Of a stretch of DNA of 64,000 nt, positions 44,319-58,936 are shown one piece after another; the first letter of the stretch is position 1; each line of letters starts with the position of its first letter. Origin of the DNA: Megaustenia siamemsis (lineage: Eukaryota; Mollusca; Gastropoda; Stylommatophora; Ariophantidae). The notes beneath the pieces were generated by a model. That model was not told the DNA's origin. It saw nothing but the letters and a program-made list of their open reading frames with translations, and did not search any database. The position numbers and the translations under genes were made by a program. Location of the stretch: contig JAVIAB010000156.1 of the NCBI GenBank assembly GCA_032433765.1, positions 87,044,269 to 87,108,268 of the forward strand, given 5' to 3'.

Positions 44319-47300
44319 CTCTCAATGTGGTTATGCTCTACCATATATAACTACTCTCAATGTGGTTATGCTCTACCATATCTAACTACTCTCAATGTGG
44401 TTATGCTCTACCATATCTAACTTCTCTCAATGTGGTTATGCTCTACCATATCTAACTTCTCTCAATGTGGTTATGCTCTACCATATCTAACTACTCTCAA
44501 TGTGGTTATGCTCTACCATATCTAACTTCTCTCAATGTGGTTATGCTCTATGATATCTAACTTCTCTCAATGTGGTTATGCTCTATGATATCTAACTACT
44601 CTCAATGTGGTTATGCTCTATGATATCTAACTTCTCTCAATGTGGTTATGCTCTACCATATCTAACTACTCTCAATGTGGTTATGCTCTATGATATCTAA
44701 CTTCTCTCAATGTGGTTATGCTCTATGATATCTAACTTCTCTCAATGTGGTTATGCTCTACCATATCTAACTACTCTCAATGTGGTTATGCTCTACCATA
44801 TCTAACTACTCTCAATGTGGTTATGCTCTACCATATCTAACTACTCTCAATGTGGTTATGCTCTACCATATCTAACTACTCTCAAAGTGGTTATGCTCTA
44901 TGATATCTACTTCTCTCAATGTGGTTATGCTCTATGATATCTAACTTCTCTCAATGTGGTTATGCTCTACCATATCTAACTACTCTCAATGTGGTTATGC
45001 TCTACCATATCTAACTACTCTCAATGTGGTTATGCTCTACCATATCTAACTACTCTCAATGTGGTTATGCTCTACCATATCTAACTTCTCTCAATGTGGT
45101 TATGCTCTACCATATCTAACTACTCTCAATGTGGTTATGCTCTACCATATCTAACTACTCTCAATATGGTTATGCTCTACCATATCTAACTACTCTCAAT
45201 GTGGTTATGCTCTATGATATCTACTTCTCTCAATGTGGTTATGCTCTACCATATCTAACTACTCTCAATGTGGTTATGCTCTATGATATCTACTTCTCTC
45301 AATGTGGTTATGCTCTACCATATCTAACTACTCTCAATGTGGTTATGCTCTACCATATCTAACTTCTCTCAATGTGGTTATGCTCTACCATATCTAACTA
45401 CTCTCAATGTGGTTATGCTCTATGATATCTAACTTCTCTCAATGTGGTTATGCTCTGCCATATCTAACTTCTCTCAATGTGGTTATGCTCTATGATATCT
45501 AACTTCTCTCAATGTGGTTATACTCTACCATATCTACTTCTCTCAATGCGGTTATGCTCTGCCATATCTAACTTCTCTCAATGTGGTTATGTTCTACCAT
45601 ATCTAACTTCTCTCATTGTGGCTATGTTCTACCATATCTAACTTCTCTCAATGTGGTTATGCTCTACCATATCTAACTACTCTCAATGTGGTTATGCTCT
45701 ACCATATCTACTACTCTCAATATGGTTATGCTCTACCATATCTAACTTCTCTCAATGTGGTTATGCTCTACCATATCTAACTTCTCTCAATGCGGTTATG
45801 CTCTACCATATCTAACTTCTCTCAATGTGGTTATGCTCTACCATATCTAACTTCTCTCAATGTGGTTATGCTCTATGATATCTAACTTCTCTCAATGCGG
45901 TTATGCTCTACCATATCTAACTTCTCTCAATGTGGTTATGCTCTACCATATCTAACTACTCTCAATGTGGTTATGCTCTACCATATCTAACTTCTCTCAA
46001 TGTGGTTATGCTCTATGATATCTAACTTCTCTCAATGTGGTTATGCTCTACCATATCTAACTTCTCTCAATGTGGTTATGCTCTATGATAACTAACTACT
46101 CTCAATGTGGTTATGCTCTATGATATCTAACTTCTCTCAATGTGGTTATGCTCTATGATATCTAACTTCTCTCAATGTGGTTATGCTCTATGATATCTAA
46201 CTTCTCTCAATGTGGTTATGCTCTATGATATCTAACTTCTCTCAATGTGGTTATGCTCTATGATATCTAACTACTCTCAATGTGGTTATGCTCTATGATA
46301 TCTAACTTCTCTCAATGTGGTTATGCTCTATGATATCTAACTTCTCTCAATGTGGTTATGCTCTATGATATCTAACTTCTCTCAATGTGGTTATGCTCTA
46401 TGATATCTAACTACTCTCAATGTGGTTATGCTCTATGATATCTAACTTCTCTCAATGTGGTTATGCTCTATGATATCTAACTACTCTCAATGTGGTTATG
46501 CTCTATGATATCTAACTTCTCTCAATGTGGTTATGCTCCACCATATCTAACTACTCTCAATGTGGTTATGTTCTACCATATCTAACTACTCTCAATGTGG
46601 TTATGCTCTATGATATCTAACTTCTCTCAATGTGGTTATGCTCTACCATATCTAACTACTCTCAATGTGGTTATGCTCTACCATATCTAACTACTCTCAA
46701 TGTGGTTATGCTCTACCATATCTAACTACTCTCAATGTGGTTATGCTCTACCATATCTAAATACTCTCAATGTGGTTATGCTCTACCATATCTAACTACT
46801 CTCAATGTGGTTATGCTCTACCATATCTAGCTTCTCTCAATGTGGTTATGCTCTACCATATCTAACTTCTCTCAATGTGGTTATGCTCTATGATAGCTAA
46901 CTTCTCTCAATGTGGTTATGCTCTACCATATCTAACTACTCTCAATGTGGTTATGCTCTACCATATCTAACTACTCTCAATGTGGTTATGCTCTATGATA
47001 TCTAACTTCTCTCAATGTGGTTATGCTCTATGATATCTAACTTCTCTCAATGTGGTTATGCTCTATGATATCTAACTTCTCTCAATGCGGTTATGCTCTG
47101 CCATATCTAACTACTCTCAATGTGGTTATGCTCTGCCATATCTAACTACTCTCAATGTGGTTATGCTCTACCATATCTAACTACTCTCAATGTGGTTATG
47201 CTCTACCATATCTAACTTCTCTCAATGTGGTTATGCTCTGCCATATCTAACTACTCTCAATGTGGTTATGCTCTGCCATATCTAACTACTCTCAATGTGG

Positions 47301-50300
47301 TTATGCTCTGCCATATCTAACTTCTCTCAATGTGGTTATGCTCTGCCATATCTAACTACTCTCAATGTGGTTATGCTCTGCCATATCTAACTACTCTCAA
47401 TGTGGTTATGCTCTACCATATCTAACTACTCTCAATGTGGTTATGCTCTGCCATATCTAACTTCTCTCAATGTGGTTATGCTCTACCATATCTACTACTC
47501 TCAATGTGGTTATGCTCTACCATATCTACTACTCTCAATGTGGTTATGCTCTACCATATCTACTACTCTCAATGTGGTTATGCTCTACCTTATCTAACTG
47601 CTCTCAATGTGATTATGCTCTACCATATCTACTACTCTCAATGTGGTTATGCTCTACCATATCTACTACTCTCAATGTGGTTATGCTCTACCATATCTAA
47701 CTACTCTCAATGTGGTTATGCTCTGCCATATCTACTACTCTCAATGTGGTTATGCTCTACCATATCTACTACTCTGAATGTGGTTATGCTCTACCATATC
47801 TACTACTCTCAATGTGGTTATGCTCTACCATATCTACTACTCTCAATGTGGTTATGCTCTACCATATCTAACTTCTATCAATGTGGTTATGCTCTGCCAT
47901 ATCTACTTCTCTCAATGTGGTTATGCTCTTCCATATCTAACTACTCTCAATGTGGTTATGCTCTACCATATCTAACTACTCTCAATGTGGTTATGCTCTG
48001 CCATATCTACTACTCTCAATGCGGTTATGCTCTGCCATATCTAACTTCTCTCAATGCGGTTATGCTCTACCATATCTAACTTCTCTCAATGTGGTTATGC
48101 TCTATGATATCTAACTTCTCTCAATGCGGTTATGCTCTACCATATCTAACTTCTCTCAATGTGGTTATGCTCTACCATATCTAACTACTCTCAATGTGGT
48201 TATGCTCTACAATATCTAACTTCTCTCAATGTGGTTATGCTCTATGATATCTAACTTCTCTCAATGTGGTTATGCTCTACCATATCTAACTTCTCTCAAT
48301 GTGGTTATGCTCTATGATAACTAACTACTCTCAATGTGGTTATGCTCTATGATATCTAACTTCTCTCAATGTGGTTATACTCTATGATATCTAACTTCTC
48401 TCAATGTGGTTATGCTCTACCATATCTAACTTCTCTCAATGTGGTTATGCTCTATGATAACTAACTACTCTCAATGTGGTTATGCTCTATGATATCTAAC
48501 TTCTCTCAATGTGGTTATACTCTATGATATCTAACTTCTCTCAATGTGGTTATGCTCTATGATATCTAACTTCTCTCAATGTGGTTATGCTCTATGATAT
48601 CTAACTTCTCTCAATGTGGTTATGCTCTATGATATCTAACTTCTCTCAATGTGGTTATGCTCTATGATATCTAACTACTCTCAATGTGGTTATGCTCTAT
48701 GATATCTAACTTCTCTCAATGTGGTTATGCTCTATGATATCTAACTTCTCTCAATGTGGTTATGCTCTATGATATCTAACTTCTCTCAATGTGGTTATGC
48801 TCTATGATATCTAACTACTCTCAATGTGGTTATGCTCTATGATATCTAACTTCTCTCAATGTGGTTATGCTCTATGATATCTAACTACTCTCAATGTGGT
48901 TATGCTCTATGATATCTAACTTCTCTCAATGTGGTTATGCTCTACCATATCTAACTACTCTCAATGTGGTTATGTTCTACCATATCTAACTACTCTCAAT
49001 GTGGTTATGCTCTATGATATCTAACTTCTCTCAATGTGGTTATGCTCTATGATATCTAACTTCTCTCAATGTGGTTATGCTCTACCATATCTAACTACTC
49101 TCAATGTGGTTATGCTCTACCATATCTAACTACTCTCAATGTGGTTATGCTCTACCATATCTAACTACTCTCAATGTGGTTATGCTCTACCATATCTAAA
49201 TACTCTCAATGTGGTTATGCTCTGCCATATCTAACTACTCTCAATGTGGTTATGCTCTACCATATCTAGCTTCTCTCAATGTGGTTATGCTCTACCATAT
49301 CTAACTTCTCTCAATGTGGTTATGCTCTATGATATCTAACTTCTCTCAATGTGGTTATGCTCTACCATATTTAACTACTCTCAATGTGGTTATGCTCTAC
49401 CATATCTAACTACTCTCAATGTGGTTATGCTCTATGATATCTAACTTCTCTCAATGTGGTTATGCTCTATGATATCTAACTTCTCTCAATGTGGTTATGC
49501 TCTATGATATCTAACTTCTCTCAATGCGGTTATGCTCTGCCATATCTAACTACTCTCAATGTGGTTATGCTCTGCCATATCTAACTACTCTCAATGTGGT
49601 TATGCTCTACCATATCTAACTACTCTCAATGTGGTTATGCTCTACCATATCTAACTTCTCTCAATGTGGTTATGCTCTGCCATATCTAACTACTCTCAAT
49701 GTGGTTATGCTCTGCCATATCTAACTACTCTCAATGTGGTTATGCTCTGCCATATCTAACTTCTCTCAATGTGGTTATGCTCTGCCATATCTAACTACTC
49801 TCAATGTGGTTATGCTCTGCCATATCTAACTACTCTCAATGTGGTTATGCTCTACCATATCTAACTACTCTCAATGTGGTTATGCTCTGCCATATCTAAC
49901 TACTCTCAATGTGGTTATGCTCTACCATATCTACTACTCTCAATGTGGTTATGCTCTACCATATCTACTACTCTCAATGTGGTTATGCTCTACCATATCT
50001 ACTACTCTCAATGTGGTTATGCTCTACCTTATCTAACTGCTCTCAATGTGGTTATGCTCTACCATATCTACTACTCTCAATGTGGTTATGCTCTACCATA
50101 TCTAACTACTCTCAATGTGGTTATGCTCTGCCATATCTAACTACTCTCAATGTGGTTATGCTCTACCATATCTACTACTCTCAATGTGGTTATGCTCTAC
50201 CATATCTACTACTCTGAATGTGGTTATGCTCTACCATATCTACTACTCTCAATGTGGTTATGCTCTACCATATCTACTACTCTCAATGTGGTTATGCTCT

Positions 50301-53300
50301 ACCATATCTACTACTCTCAATGTGGTTATGCTCTACCTTATCTAACTGCTCTCAATGTGGTTATGCTCTGCCATATCTAACTACTCTCAATGTGGTTATG
50401 CTCTACCATATCTAACTACTCTCAATGTGGTTATGCTCTACCATATCTAACTTCTCTCAATGTGGTTATGCTCTGCCATATCTAACTACTCTCAATGTGG
50501 TTATGCTCTGCCATATCTAACTACTCTCAATGTGGTTATGCTCTGCCATATCTAACTTCTCTCAATGTGGTTATGCTCTGCCATATCTAACTACTCTCAA
50601 TGTGGTTATGCTCTGCCATATCTAACTACTCTCAATGTGGTTATGCTCTACCATATCTAACTACTCTCAATGTGGTTATGCTCTGCCATATCTAACTGCT
50701 CTCAATGTGGTTATGCTCTACCATATCTACTACTCTCAATGTGGTTATGCTCTACCATATCTACTACTCTCAATGTGGTTATGCTCTACCATATCTACTA
50801 CTCTCAATGTGGTTATGCTCTACCTTATCTAACTGCTCTCAATGTGATTATGCTCTACCATATCTACTACTCTCAATGTGGTTATGCTCTACCATATCTA
50901 ACTACTCTCAATGTGGTTATGCTCTGCCATATCTAACTACTCTCAATGTGGTTATGCTCTACCATATCTACTACTCTCAATGTGGTTATGCTCTACCATA
51001 TCTACTACTCTGAATGTGGTTATGCTCTACCATATCTACTACTCTCAATGTGGTTATGCTCTACCATATCTACTACTCTCAATGTGGTTATGCTCTACCA
51101 TATCTAACTTCTCTCAATGTGGTTATGCTCTGCCATATCTACTTCTCTCAATGTGGTTATGCTCTTCCATATCTAACTACTCTCAATGTGGTTATGCTCT
51201 ACCATATCTAACTACTCTCAATGTGGTTATGCTCTGCCATATCTACTACTCTCAATGCGGTTATGCTCTGCCATATCTAACTTCTCTCAATGCGGTTATG
51301 CTCTACCATATCTAACTTCTCTCAATGTGGTTATGCTCTATGATATCTAACTTCTCTCAATGCGGTTATGCTCTACCATATCTAACTTCTCTCAATGTGG
51401 TTATGCTCTACCATATCTAACTACTCTCAATGTGGTTATGCTCTACAATATCTAACTTCTCTCAATGTGGTTATGCTCTATGATATCTAACTTCTCTCAA
51501 TGTGGTTATGCTCTACCATATCTAACTTCTCTCAATGTGGTTATGCTCTATGATAACTAACTACTCTCAATGTGGTTATGCTCTATGATATCTAACTTCT
51601 CTCAATGTGGTTATACTCTATGATATCTAACTTCTCTCAATGTGGTTATGCTCTACCATATCTAACTTCTCTCAATGTGGTTATGCTCTATGATAACTAA
51701 CTACTCTCAATGTGGTTATGCTCTATGATATCTAACTTCTCTCAATGTGGTTATACTCTATGATATCTAACTTCTCTCAATGTGGTTATGCTCTATGATA
51801 TCTAACTTCTCTCAATGTGGTTATGCTCTATGATATCTAACTTCTCTCAATGTGGTTATGCTCTATGATATCTAACTTCTCTCAATGTGGTTATGCTCTA
51901 TGATATCTAACTACTCTCAATGTGGTTATGCTCTATGATATCTAACTTCTCTCAATGTGGTTATGCTCTATGATATCTAACTTCTCTCAATGTGGTTATG
52001 CTCTATGATATCTAACTTCTCTCAATGTGGTTATGCTCTATGATATCTAACTACTCTCAATGTGGTTATGCTCTATGATATCTAACTTCTCTCAATGTGG
52101 TTATGCTCTATGATATCTAACTACTCTCAATGTGGTTATGCTCTATGATATCTAACTTCTCTCAATGTGGTTATGCTCTACCATATCTAACTACTCTCAA
52201 TGTGGTTATGTTCTACCATATCTAACTACTCTCAATGTGGTTATGCTCTATGATATCTAACTTCTCTCAATGTGGTTATGCTCTATGATATCTAACTTCT
52301 CTCAATGTGGTTATGCTCTACCATATCTAACTACTCTCAATGTGGTTATGCTCTACCATATCTAACTACTCTCAATGTGGTTATGCTCTACCATATCTAA
52401 CTACTCTCAATGTGGTTATGCTCTACCATATCTAAATACTCTCAATGTGGTTATGCTCTGCCATATCTAACTACTCTCAATGTGGTTATGCTCTACCATA
52501 TCTAGCTTCTCTCAATGTGGTTATGCTCTACCATATCTAACTTCTCTCAATGTGGTTATGCTCTATGATATCTAACTTCTCTCAATGTGGTTATGCTCTA
52601 CCATATTTAACTACTCTCAATGTGGTTATGCTCTACCATATCTAACTACTCTCAATGTGGTTATGCTCTATGATATCTAACTTCTCTCAATGTGGTTATG
52701 CTCTATGATATCTAACTTCTCTCAATGTGGTTATGCTCTATGATATCTAACTTCTCTCAATGCGGTTATGCTCTGCCATATCTAACTACTCTCAATGTGG
52801 TTATGCTCTGCCATATCTAACTACTCTCAATGTGGTTATGCTCTACCATATCTAACTACTCTCAATGTGGTTATGCTCTACCATATCTAACTTCTCTCAA
52901 TGTGGTTATGCTCTGCCATATCTAACTACTCTCAATGTGGTTATGCTCTGCCATATCTAACTACTCTCAATGTGGTTATGCTCTGCCATATCTAACTTCT
53001 CTCAATGTGGTTATGCTCTGCCATATCTAACTACTCTCAATGTGGTTATGCTCTGCCATATCTAACTACTCTCAATGTGGTTATGCTCTACCATATCTAA
53101 CTACTCTCAATGTGGTTATGCTCTGCCATATCTAACTACTCTCAATGTGGTTATGCTCTACCATATCTACTACTCTCAATGTGGTTATGCTCTACCATAT
53201 CTACTACTCTCAATGTGGTTATGCTCTACCATATCTACTACTCTCAATGTGGTTATGCTCTACCTTATCTAACTGCTCTCAATGTGGTTATGCTCTACCA

Positions 53301-56150
53301 TATCTACTACTCTCAATGTGGTTATGCTCTACCATATCTAACTACTCTCAATGTGGTTATGCTCTGCCATATCTAACTACTCTCAATGTGGTTATGCTCT
53401 ACCATATCTACTACTCTCAATGTGGTTATGCTCTACCATATCTACTACTCTGAATGTGGTTATGCTCTACCATATCTACTACTCTCAATGTGGTTATGCT
53501 CTACCATATCTACTACTCTCAATGTGGTTATGCTCTACCATATCTAACTTCTCTCAATGTGGTTATGCTCTGCCATATCTACTTCTCTCAATGTGGTTAT
53601 GCTCTTCCATATCTAACTACTCTCAATGTGGTTATGCTCTACCATATCTAACTACTCTCAATGTGGTTATGCTCTGCCATATCTAACTTCTCTCAATGTG
53701 GTTATGCTCTGCCATATCTAACTACTCTCAATGTGGTTATGCTCTGCCATATCTAACTACTCTCAATGTGGTTATGCTCTACCATATCTAACTACTCTCA
53801 ATGTGGTTATGCTCTGCCATATCTAACTACTCTCAATGTGGTTATGCTCTACCATATCTACTACTCTCAATGTGGTTATGCTCTACCATATCTACTACTC
53901 TCAATGTGGTTATGCTCTACCATATCTACTACTCTCAATGTGGTTATGCTCTACCTTATCTAACTGCTCTCAATGTGATTATGCTCTACCATATCTACTA
54001 CTCTCAATGTGGTTATGCTCTACCATATCTAACTACTCTCAATGTGGTTATGCTCTGCCATATCTAACTACTCTCAATGTGGTTATGCTCTACCATATCT
54101 ACTACTCTCAATGTGGTTATACTCTATGATATCTAACTTCTCTCAATGTGGTTATGCTCTACCATATCTAACTTCTCTCAATGTGGTTATGCTCTATGAT
54201 AACTAACTACTCTCAATGTGGTTATGCTCTATGATATCTAACTTCTCTCAATGTGGTTATACTCTATGATATCTAACTTCTCTCAATGTGGTTATGCTCT
54301 ATGATATCTAACTTCTCTCAATGTGGTTATGCTCTATGATATCTAACTTCTCTCAATGTGGTTATGCTCTATGATATCTAACTTCTCTCAATGTGGTTAT
54401 GCTCTATGATATCTAACTACTCTCAATGTGGTTATGCTCTATGATATCTAACTTCTCTCAATGTGGTTATGCTCTATGATATCTAACTTCTCTCAATGTG
54501 GTTATGCTCTATGATATCTAACTTCTCTCAATGTGGTTATGCTCTATGATATCTAACTACTCTCAATGTGGTTATGCTCTACCATATCTACTACTCTCAA
54601 TGTGGTTATGCTCTACCATATCTACTACTCTCAATGTGGTTATGCTCTACCATATCTAACTGCTCTCAATGTGGTTATGCTCTACCATATCTACTACTCT
54701 CAATGTGGTTATGCTCTACCATATCTAACTACTCTCAATGTGGTTATGCTCTGCCATATCTAACTACTCTCAATGTGGTTATGCTCTACCATATCTACTA
54801 CTCTCAATGTGGTTATGCTCTACCATATCTACTACTCTGAATGTGGTTATGCTCTACCATATCTACTACTCTGAATGTGGTTATGCTCTACCATATCTAC
54901 TACTCTCAATGTGGTTATGCTCTACCATATCTAACTTCTCTCAATGTGGTTATGCTCTGCCATATCTACTTCTCTCAATGTGGTTATGCTCTTCCATATC
55001 TAACTACTCTCAATGTGGTTATGCTCTACCATATCTAACTACTCTCAATGTGGTTATGCTCTGCCATATCTACTACTCTCAATGCGGTTATGCTCTGCCA
55101 TATCTAACTACTCTCAATGTGGTTATGCTCTACCATATCTAACTACTCTCAATGTGGTTATGCTCTACCATATCTAACTACTCTCAATGTGGTTATGCTC
55201 TACCATATCTAACTACTCTCAATGTGGTTATGCTCTACCATATCTACTACTCTCAATGCGGTTATGCTCTACCATATCTAACTTCTCTCAATGTGGTTAT
55301 GCTCTACCATATCTAACTACTCTCAATGTGGTTATGCTCTACCATATCTAACTACTCTCAATGTGGTTATGCTCTACCATATCTAACTACTCTCAATGTG
55401 GTTATGCTCTACCATATCTAACTTCTCTCAATGTGGTTATGCTCTACCATATCTAACTTCTCTCAATGCGGTTATGCTCTACCATATCTAACTACACTCA
55501 ATGTGGTTATGCTCTACCATATCTAACTACTCTCAATGTGGTTATGCTCTACCATATCTAACTACTCTCAATGTGGTTATGCTCTAACATATCTAACTAC
55601 TCTCAATGTGGTTATGCTCTACCATATCTAACTTCTCTCAATGTGGTTATGCTCTACCATATCTAACTACTCTCAATGTGGTTATGCTCTACCATATCTA
55701 ACTACTCTCAATGTGGTTATGCTCTTCCATATCTAACTACTCTCAATATGGTTATGCTCTACCATATCTAACTTCTCTCAATGTGGTTATGCTCTGCCAT
55801 ATCTACTTCTCTCAATGTGGTTATGCTCTACCATATCTACTACTCTCAATATGGTTATGCTCTACCATATCTACTACTCTCAATGTGGTTATGCTCTACC
55901 ATATCTAACTACTCTCAATATGGTTATGCTCTATCATATCTAACTACTCTCAATGTGGTTATGCTCTATCATATCTAACTACTCTCAATATGGTTATGCT
56001 CTATCATATCTAACTACTCTCAATGTGGTTATGCTCTACCATATCTAACTACTCTCAATGTGGTTATGCTCTACTATATCTAACTACTCTCAATGTGGTT
56101 ATGCTCTACCATATCTAACTACTCTCAATGTGGTTATGCTCTACCATATC
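44319..56150. repeat. 35-bp satellite, type B, locus 1, about 340 copies
   Basis: Core CTCAATGTGGTTATGCTCTA followed by CCATATCTAACT, TGATATCTAACT or GCCATATCTAACT; a 34-bp form lacks one A (ATCTACTACTCTC). Blocks recur at fixed offsets. Markers at 47930 and 51166, or 49839 and 53075, lie 3236 bp apart. Others (46758 and 49197; 51166 and 53606) lie about 2440 apart. A segment of about 796 bp is duplicated at 49839/50635. These are higher-order repeats. Stop-free frames here, up to 214 codons (Cys/Tyr/Leu-rich), are periodicity products. Confidence 0.97.
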
Positions 56151-56189
56151 TAACTTCTCTGAATTTTCTTATCTTCTATCATATCTAAC
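56151..56189. repeat. Single type-A-like 35-bp unit closing locus 1
   Basis: One unit reading CTGAATTTTCTTATCTTCTA follows the last type-B unit and precedes the 19-bp array, so type A flanks type B on both sides. Confidence 0.8.
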
Positions 56190-57470
56190 TTCACACTCTA
56201 TGTCACACTTCAAGCTCTATGTCACACTTCAAGCTCTATGTCACACTTCATACTCTATGTCACACTTCACACTCTGTCTAACACTTCACACTCTATGTCA
56301 CACTTCACACTCTGTCTCACACTTCACACTCTATGTCACAATTCACACTCTATGTCACACTTCAAGCTCTATGTCACACTTCAAGCTCTATGTCACACTT
56401 CAAGCTCTATGTCATACTTCACACTCTATGTCACACTTCACACTCTGTCTCACACTTCACACTATATGTCACACTTCATGCTATGTATCACACTTCGCGC
56501 TGTATGTCACACTTCATGCTATGTAGCTCTATGTCACACTTCAAGCTCTATGTCACACTTCACACTCTATGTCACACTTCACACTCTGTCTCACACTTCA
56601 CACTATATGTCACACTTCATTCTATGTATCACACTTCACACTCTATGTCACACTTCAAGCTCTATGTCACACTTCAAGCTATATGTCACACTTCATACTC
56701 TATGTCACACTTCATGCTCTATGTCACACTTCACACTCTATGTCACACTTCACACTCTGTCTCACACTTCACACTATATGTCACTCTTCACACTCTGTCT
56801 CACACTTCACACTCTATGTCACACTTCACACTCTGTCTCACACTTCGCGCTGTATGTCACAACTCACGCTATATGTCACACTTCATGCTACATGTCACAC
56901 CTCACGTTATAAGTCACACTTAACGCTATATGTCACACTTCATGCTATTTTGTTACACTTCATGCTATCTAACACACTTCGCGCAATGTGTCACACTTCA
57001 CTCTATATGTCACACTTCACGCTATATGTCACACTTCACACTCTATGTCACACTTAACGCTACATGTCACATTTCACGCTGTATGTCACACTTCACGCTA
57101 TATGTCACACTTCACGCTATATGTCACACTTCACACTCTATGTCACACTTCACGCTACATGTCACATTTCACGCTACATGTCACATTTCACGCTATATGT
57201 CACACTTCACGCTATATGTCACACTTCACGCTATATGTCACGCTTCACACTCTATGTCACACTTCACGCTACATGTCACACTTCACGCTATATGTCACAC
57301 TTCACGCTATATGTCACACTTCACACTCTATGTCACACTTCACGCTATATGCCACATTTCACACTACATGTTACACTTCACGCTATATGTCACACTTCCC
57401 GCTATATGTCACACTTCCCGCTATATGTCACACTTCCCGCTATATGTCAAACTTCCCGCTATAAGTCACA
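56190..57470. repeat. 19-bp minisatellite, locus 2, about 67 copies
   Basis: Same family as 43091-43493 (CTATGTCACACTTCACACT). It shifts rightwards to GCTATATGTCACACTTCAC and then to TTCCCGC units, showing several rounds of local replacement. Long stop-free frames are artefacts. Confidence 0.96.
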
Positions 57471-57575
57471 CCTGTATCAGTGTCCTTGTTATTAATTAGG
57501 TTCTCCAGACAAGACTTGATCCCTTTTTGCTGACAGTTGGTTGTCTCAGTGAGCTATCACTTGAGACGATTACTC
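57471..57575. other. Unique island between the 19-bp and 23-bp arrays
   Basis: About 105 single-copy bases, most of them inside the candidate minus-strand exon listed next. Confidence 0.5.
57472..57544 (-). CDS. Possible upstream coding exon, unknown product
   Basis: On the minus strand a 73-nt segment is open only in phase 0 and reads TTNCQQKGIKSCLENLINNK, then DTDT, ending ACAG with a GTGTGA donor. Its end phase (1) matches the start phase of the candidate at 40184-40303, which would give a DTDTDRSSS junction. The acceptor (CACTGAG) is weak; an alternative, AACTGTCAG, gives exon 57472-57529 in the same frame. An intron to the next candidate would span about 17 kb of satellite. In another frame the same DNA reads to a TAA stop. 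Speculative. Confidence 0.18.
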
Positions 57576-58747
57576 TTACAATACATCACATTACGATCTT
57601 ATAATACATCACATTACGATCTTACATCACTTGAGACGATTACTCTTACAATACATCACATTACGATCTTATAATACATCACATTACGATCTTACAATAC
57701 ATCACATTACAATCTTACAATACATCACAATACGATCTTATAACATATCACATTACGATCTTATAATACATCACATTACGATCTTACAATACATCACATT
57801 ACGATCTTATAATACATCACATTACGATCTTATAATACATCACATTACGATCTTATTATACATCACATTACGATCTTATAATACATCACATTACGATCTT
57901 ATAATACATCACATTACAATCTTGCAATACATCACATTACGATCTTATAGTATATCACATTACGATCTTATAATATATCACATTACGATCTTATAACATA
58001 TCACATTACAATCTTACAATACATCATATTACGATCTTATAATATATCACATTACGATCTTATAATATATCACATTACGATCTTATAACATATCACATTA
58101 CGATCTTATAACATATCACATTACGATCTTATAATATATCACATTACGATCTTATAATACATCACATTACGATCTTATAATACATCACATTACGATCGTA
58201 TAATACATCACATTACGATCTTATAATACATCACATTACGATCTTATAATAAATCACATTACGATCTTATAATACATCACATTACGATCTTATAATACAT
58301 CACATTACAATCTTGCAATACATCACATTACGATCTTATAATATATCACATTCCGATCTTATAATATATCACATTACGATCTTATAACATATCACATTAC
58401 AATCTTACAATACATCACATTACGATCTTATAATATATCACATTACGATCTTATAATATATCACATTACGATCTTATAACATATCACATTACGATCTTAT
58501 AATATATCACATTACGATCTTACAATACATCACATTACGATCTTATAATATATCACATTACGATCTTATAATATATCACATTACGATCTTACAATATATC
58601 ACATTACGATCTTACAATACATCACATTACGATCTTATAATACATCACAATACGATCTTATAATACATCACATTACGATCTTATAATACATCACATTACG
58701 ATCTTACAATACATCACATTACGATCTTATAATACATCACATTACGA
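57576..58747. repeat. 23-bp AT-rich minisatellite, about 51 copies
   Basis: Core ACATCACATTACGATCTTAT followed by AAT or AAC. The first three units, together with the flank ACTTGAGACGATTACTC, are duplicated at an offset of 69 bp (57555 and 57624), which is three units. Confidence 0.97.
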
Positions 58748-58822
58748 TTAGCACATTCAATGGAAGTGATCACTCACAATGTTCGGTACAAGATCAGCAC
58801 AAGTCTTTATTCTTATGTCTAC
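58748..58822. other. Short unique spacer
   Basis: About 75 bases unique to this locus, directly before the shared spacer. No feature is recognised. Confidence 0.5.
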
Positions 58823-58936
58823 AAGTCTGGGCGTAACAAATCACACAACAATGGAATCATGTCTCTGCTATACTACATTAGGATTGTGTGGGTCCGCTTA
58901 GTCAATCGGTGGTGTTGTTGCGGTCATGACGTGTCA
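58823..58936. repeat. Spacer sequence shared with 43494-43607, copy 2
   Basis: Near-identical to copy 1 and likewise followed immediately by type-A units. The bases to the left differ between the two loci (19-bp array there, single-copy sequence here), so the left breakpoint lies at about 58823. Confidence 0.9.

Noticed and set aside
47435..48079. 214-codon Cys/Tyr-rich open frame and similar frames to 55142
   Set aside because: Periodic 35-bp satellite; open only because several neighbouring units are 34 bp or lack the TGA-bearing variant.
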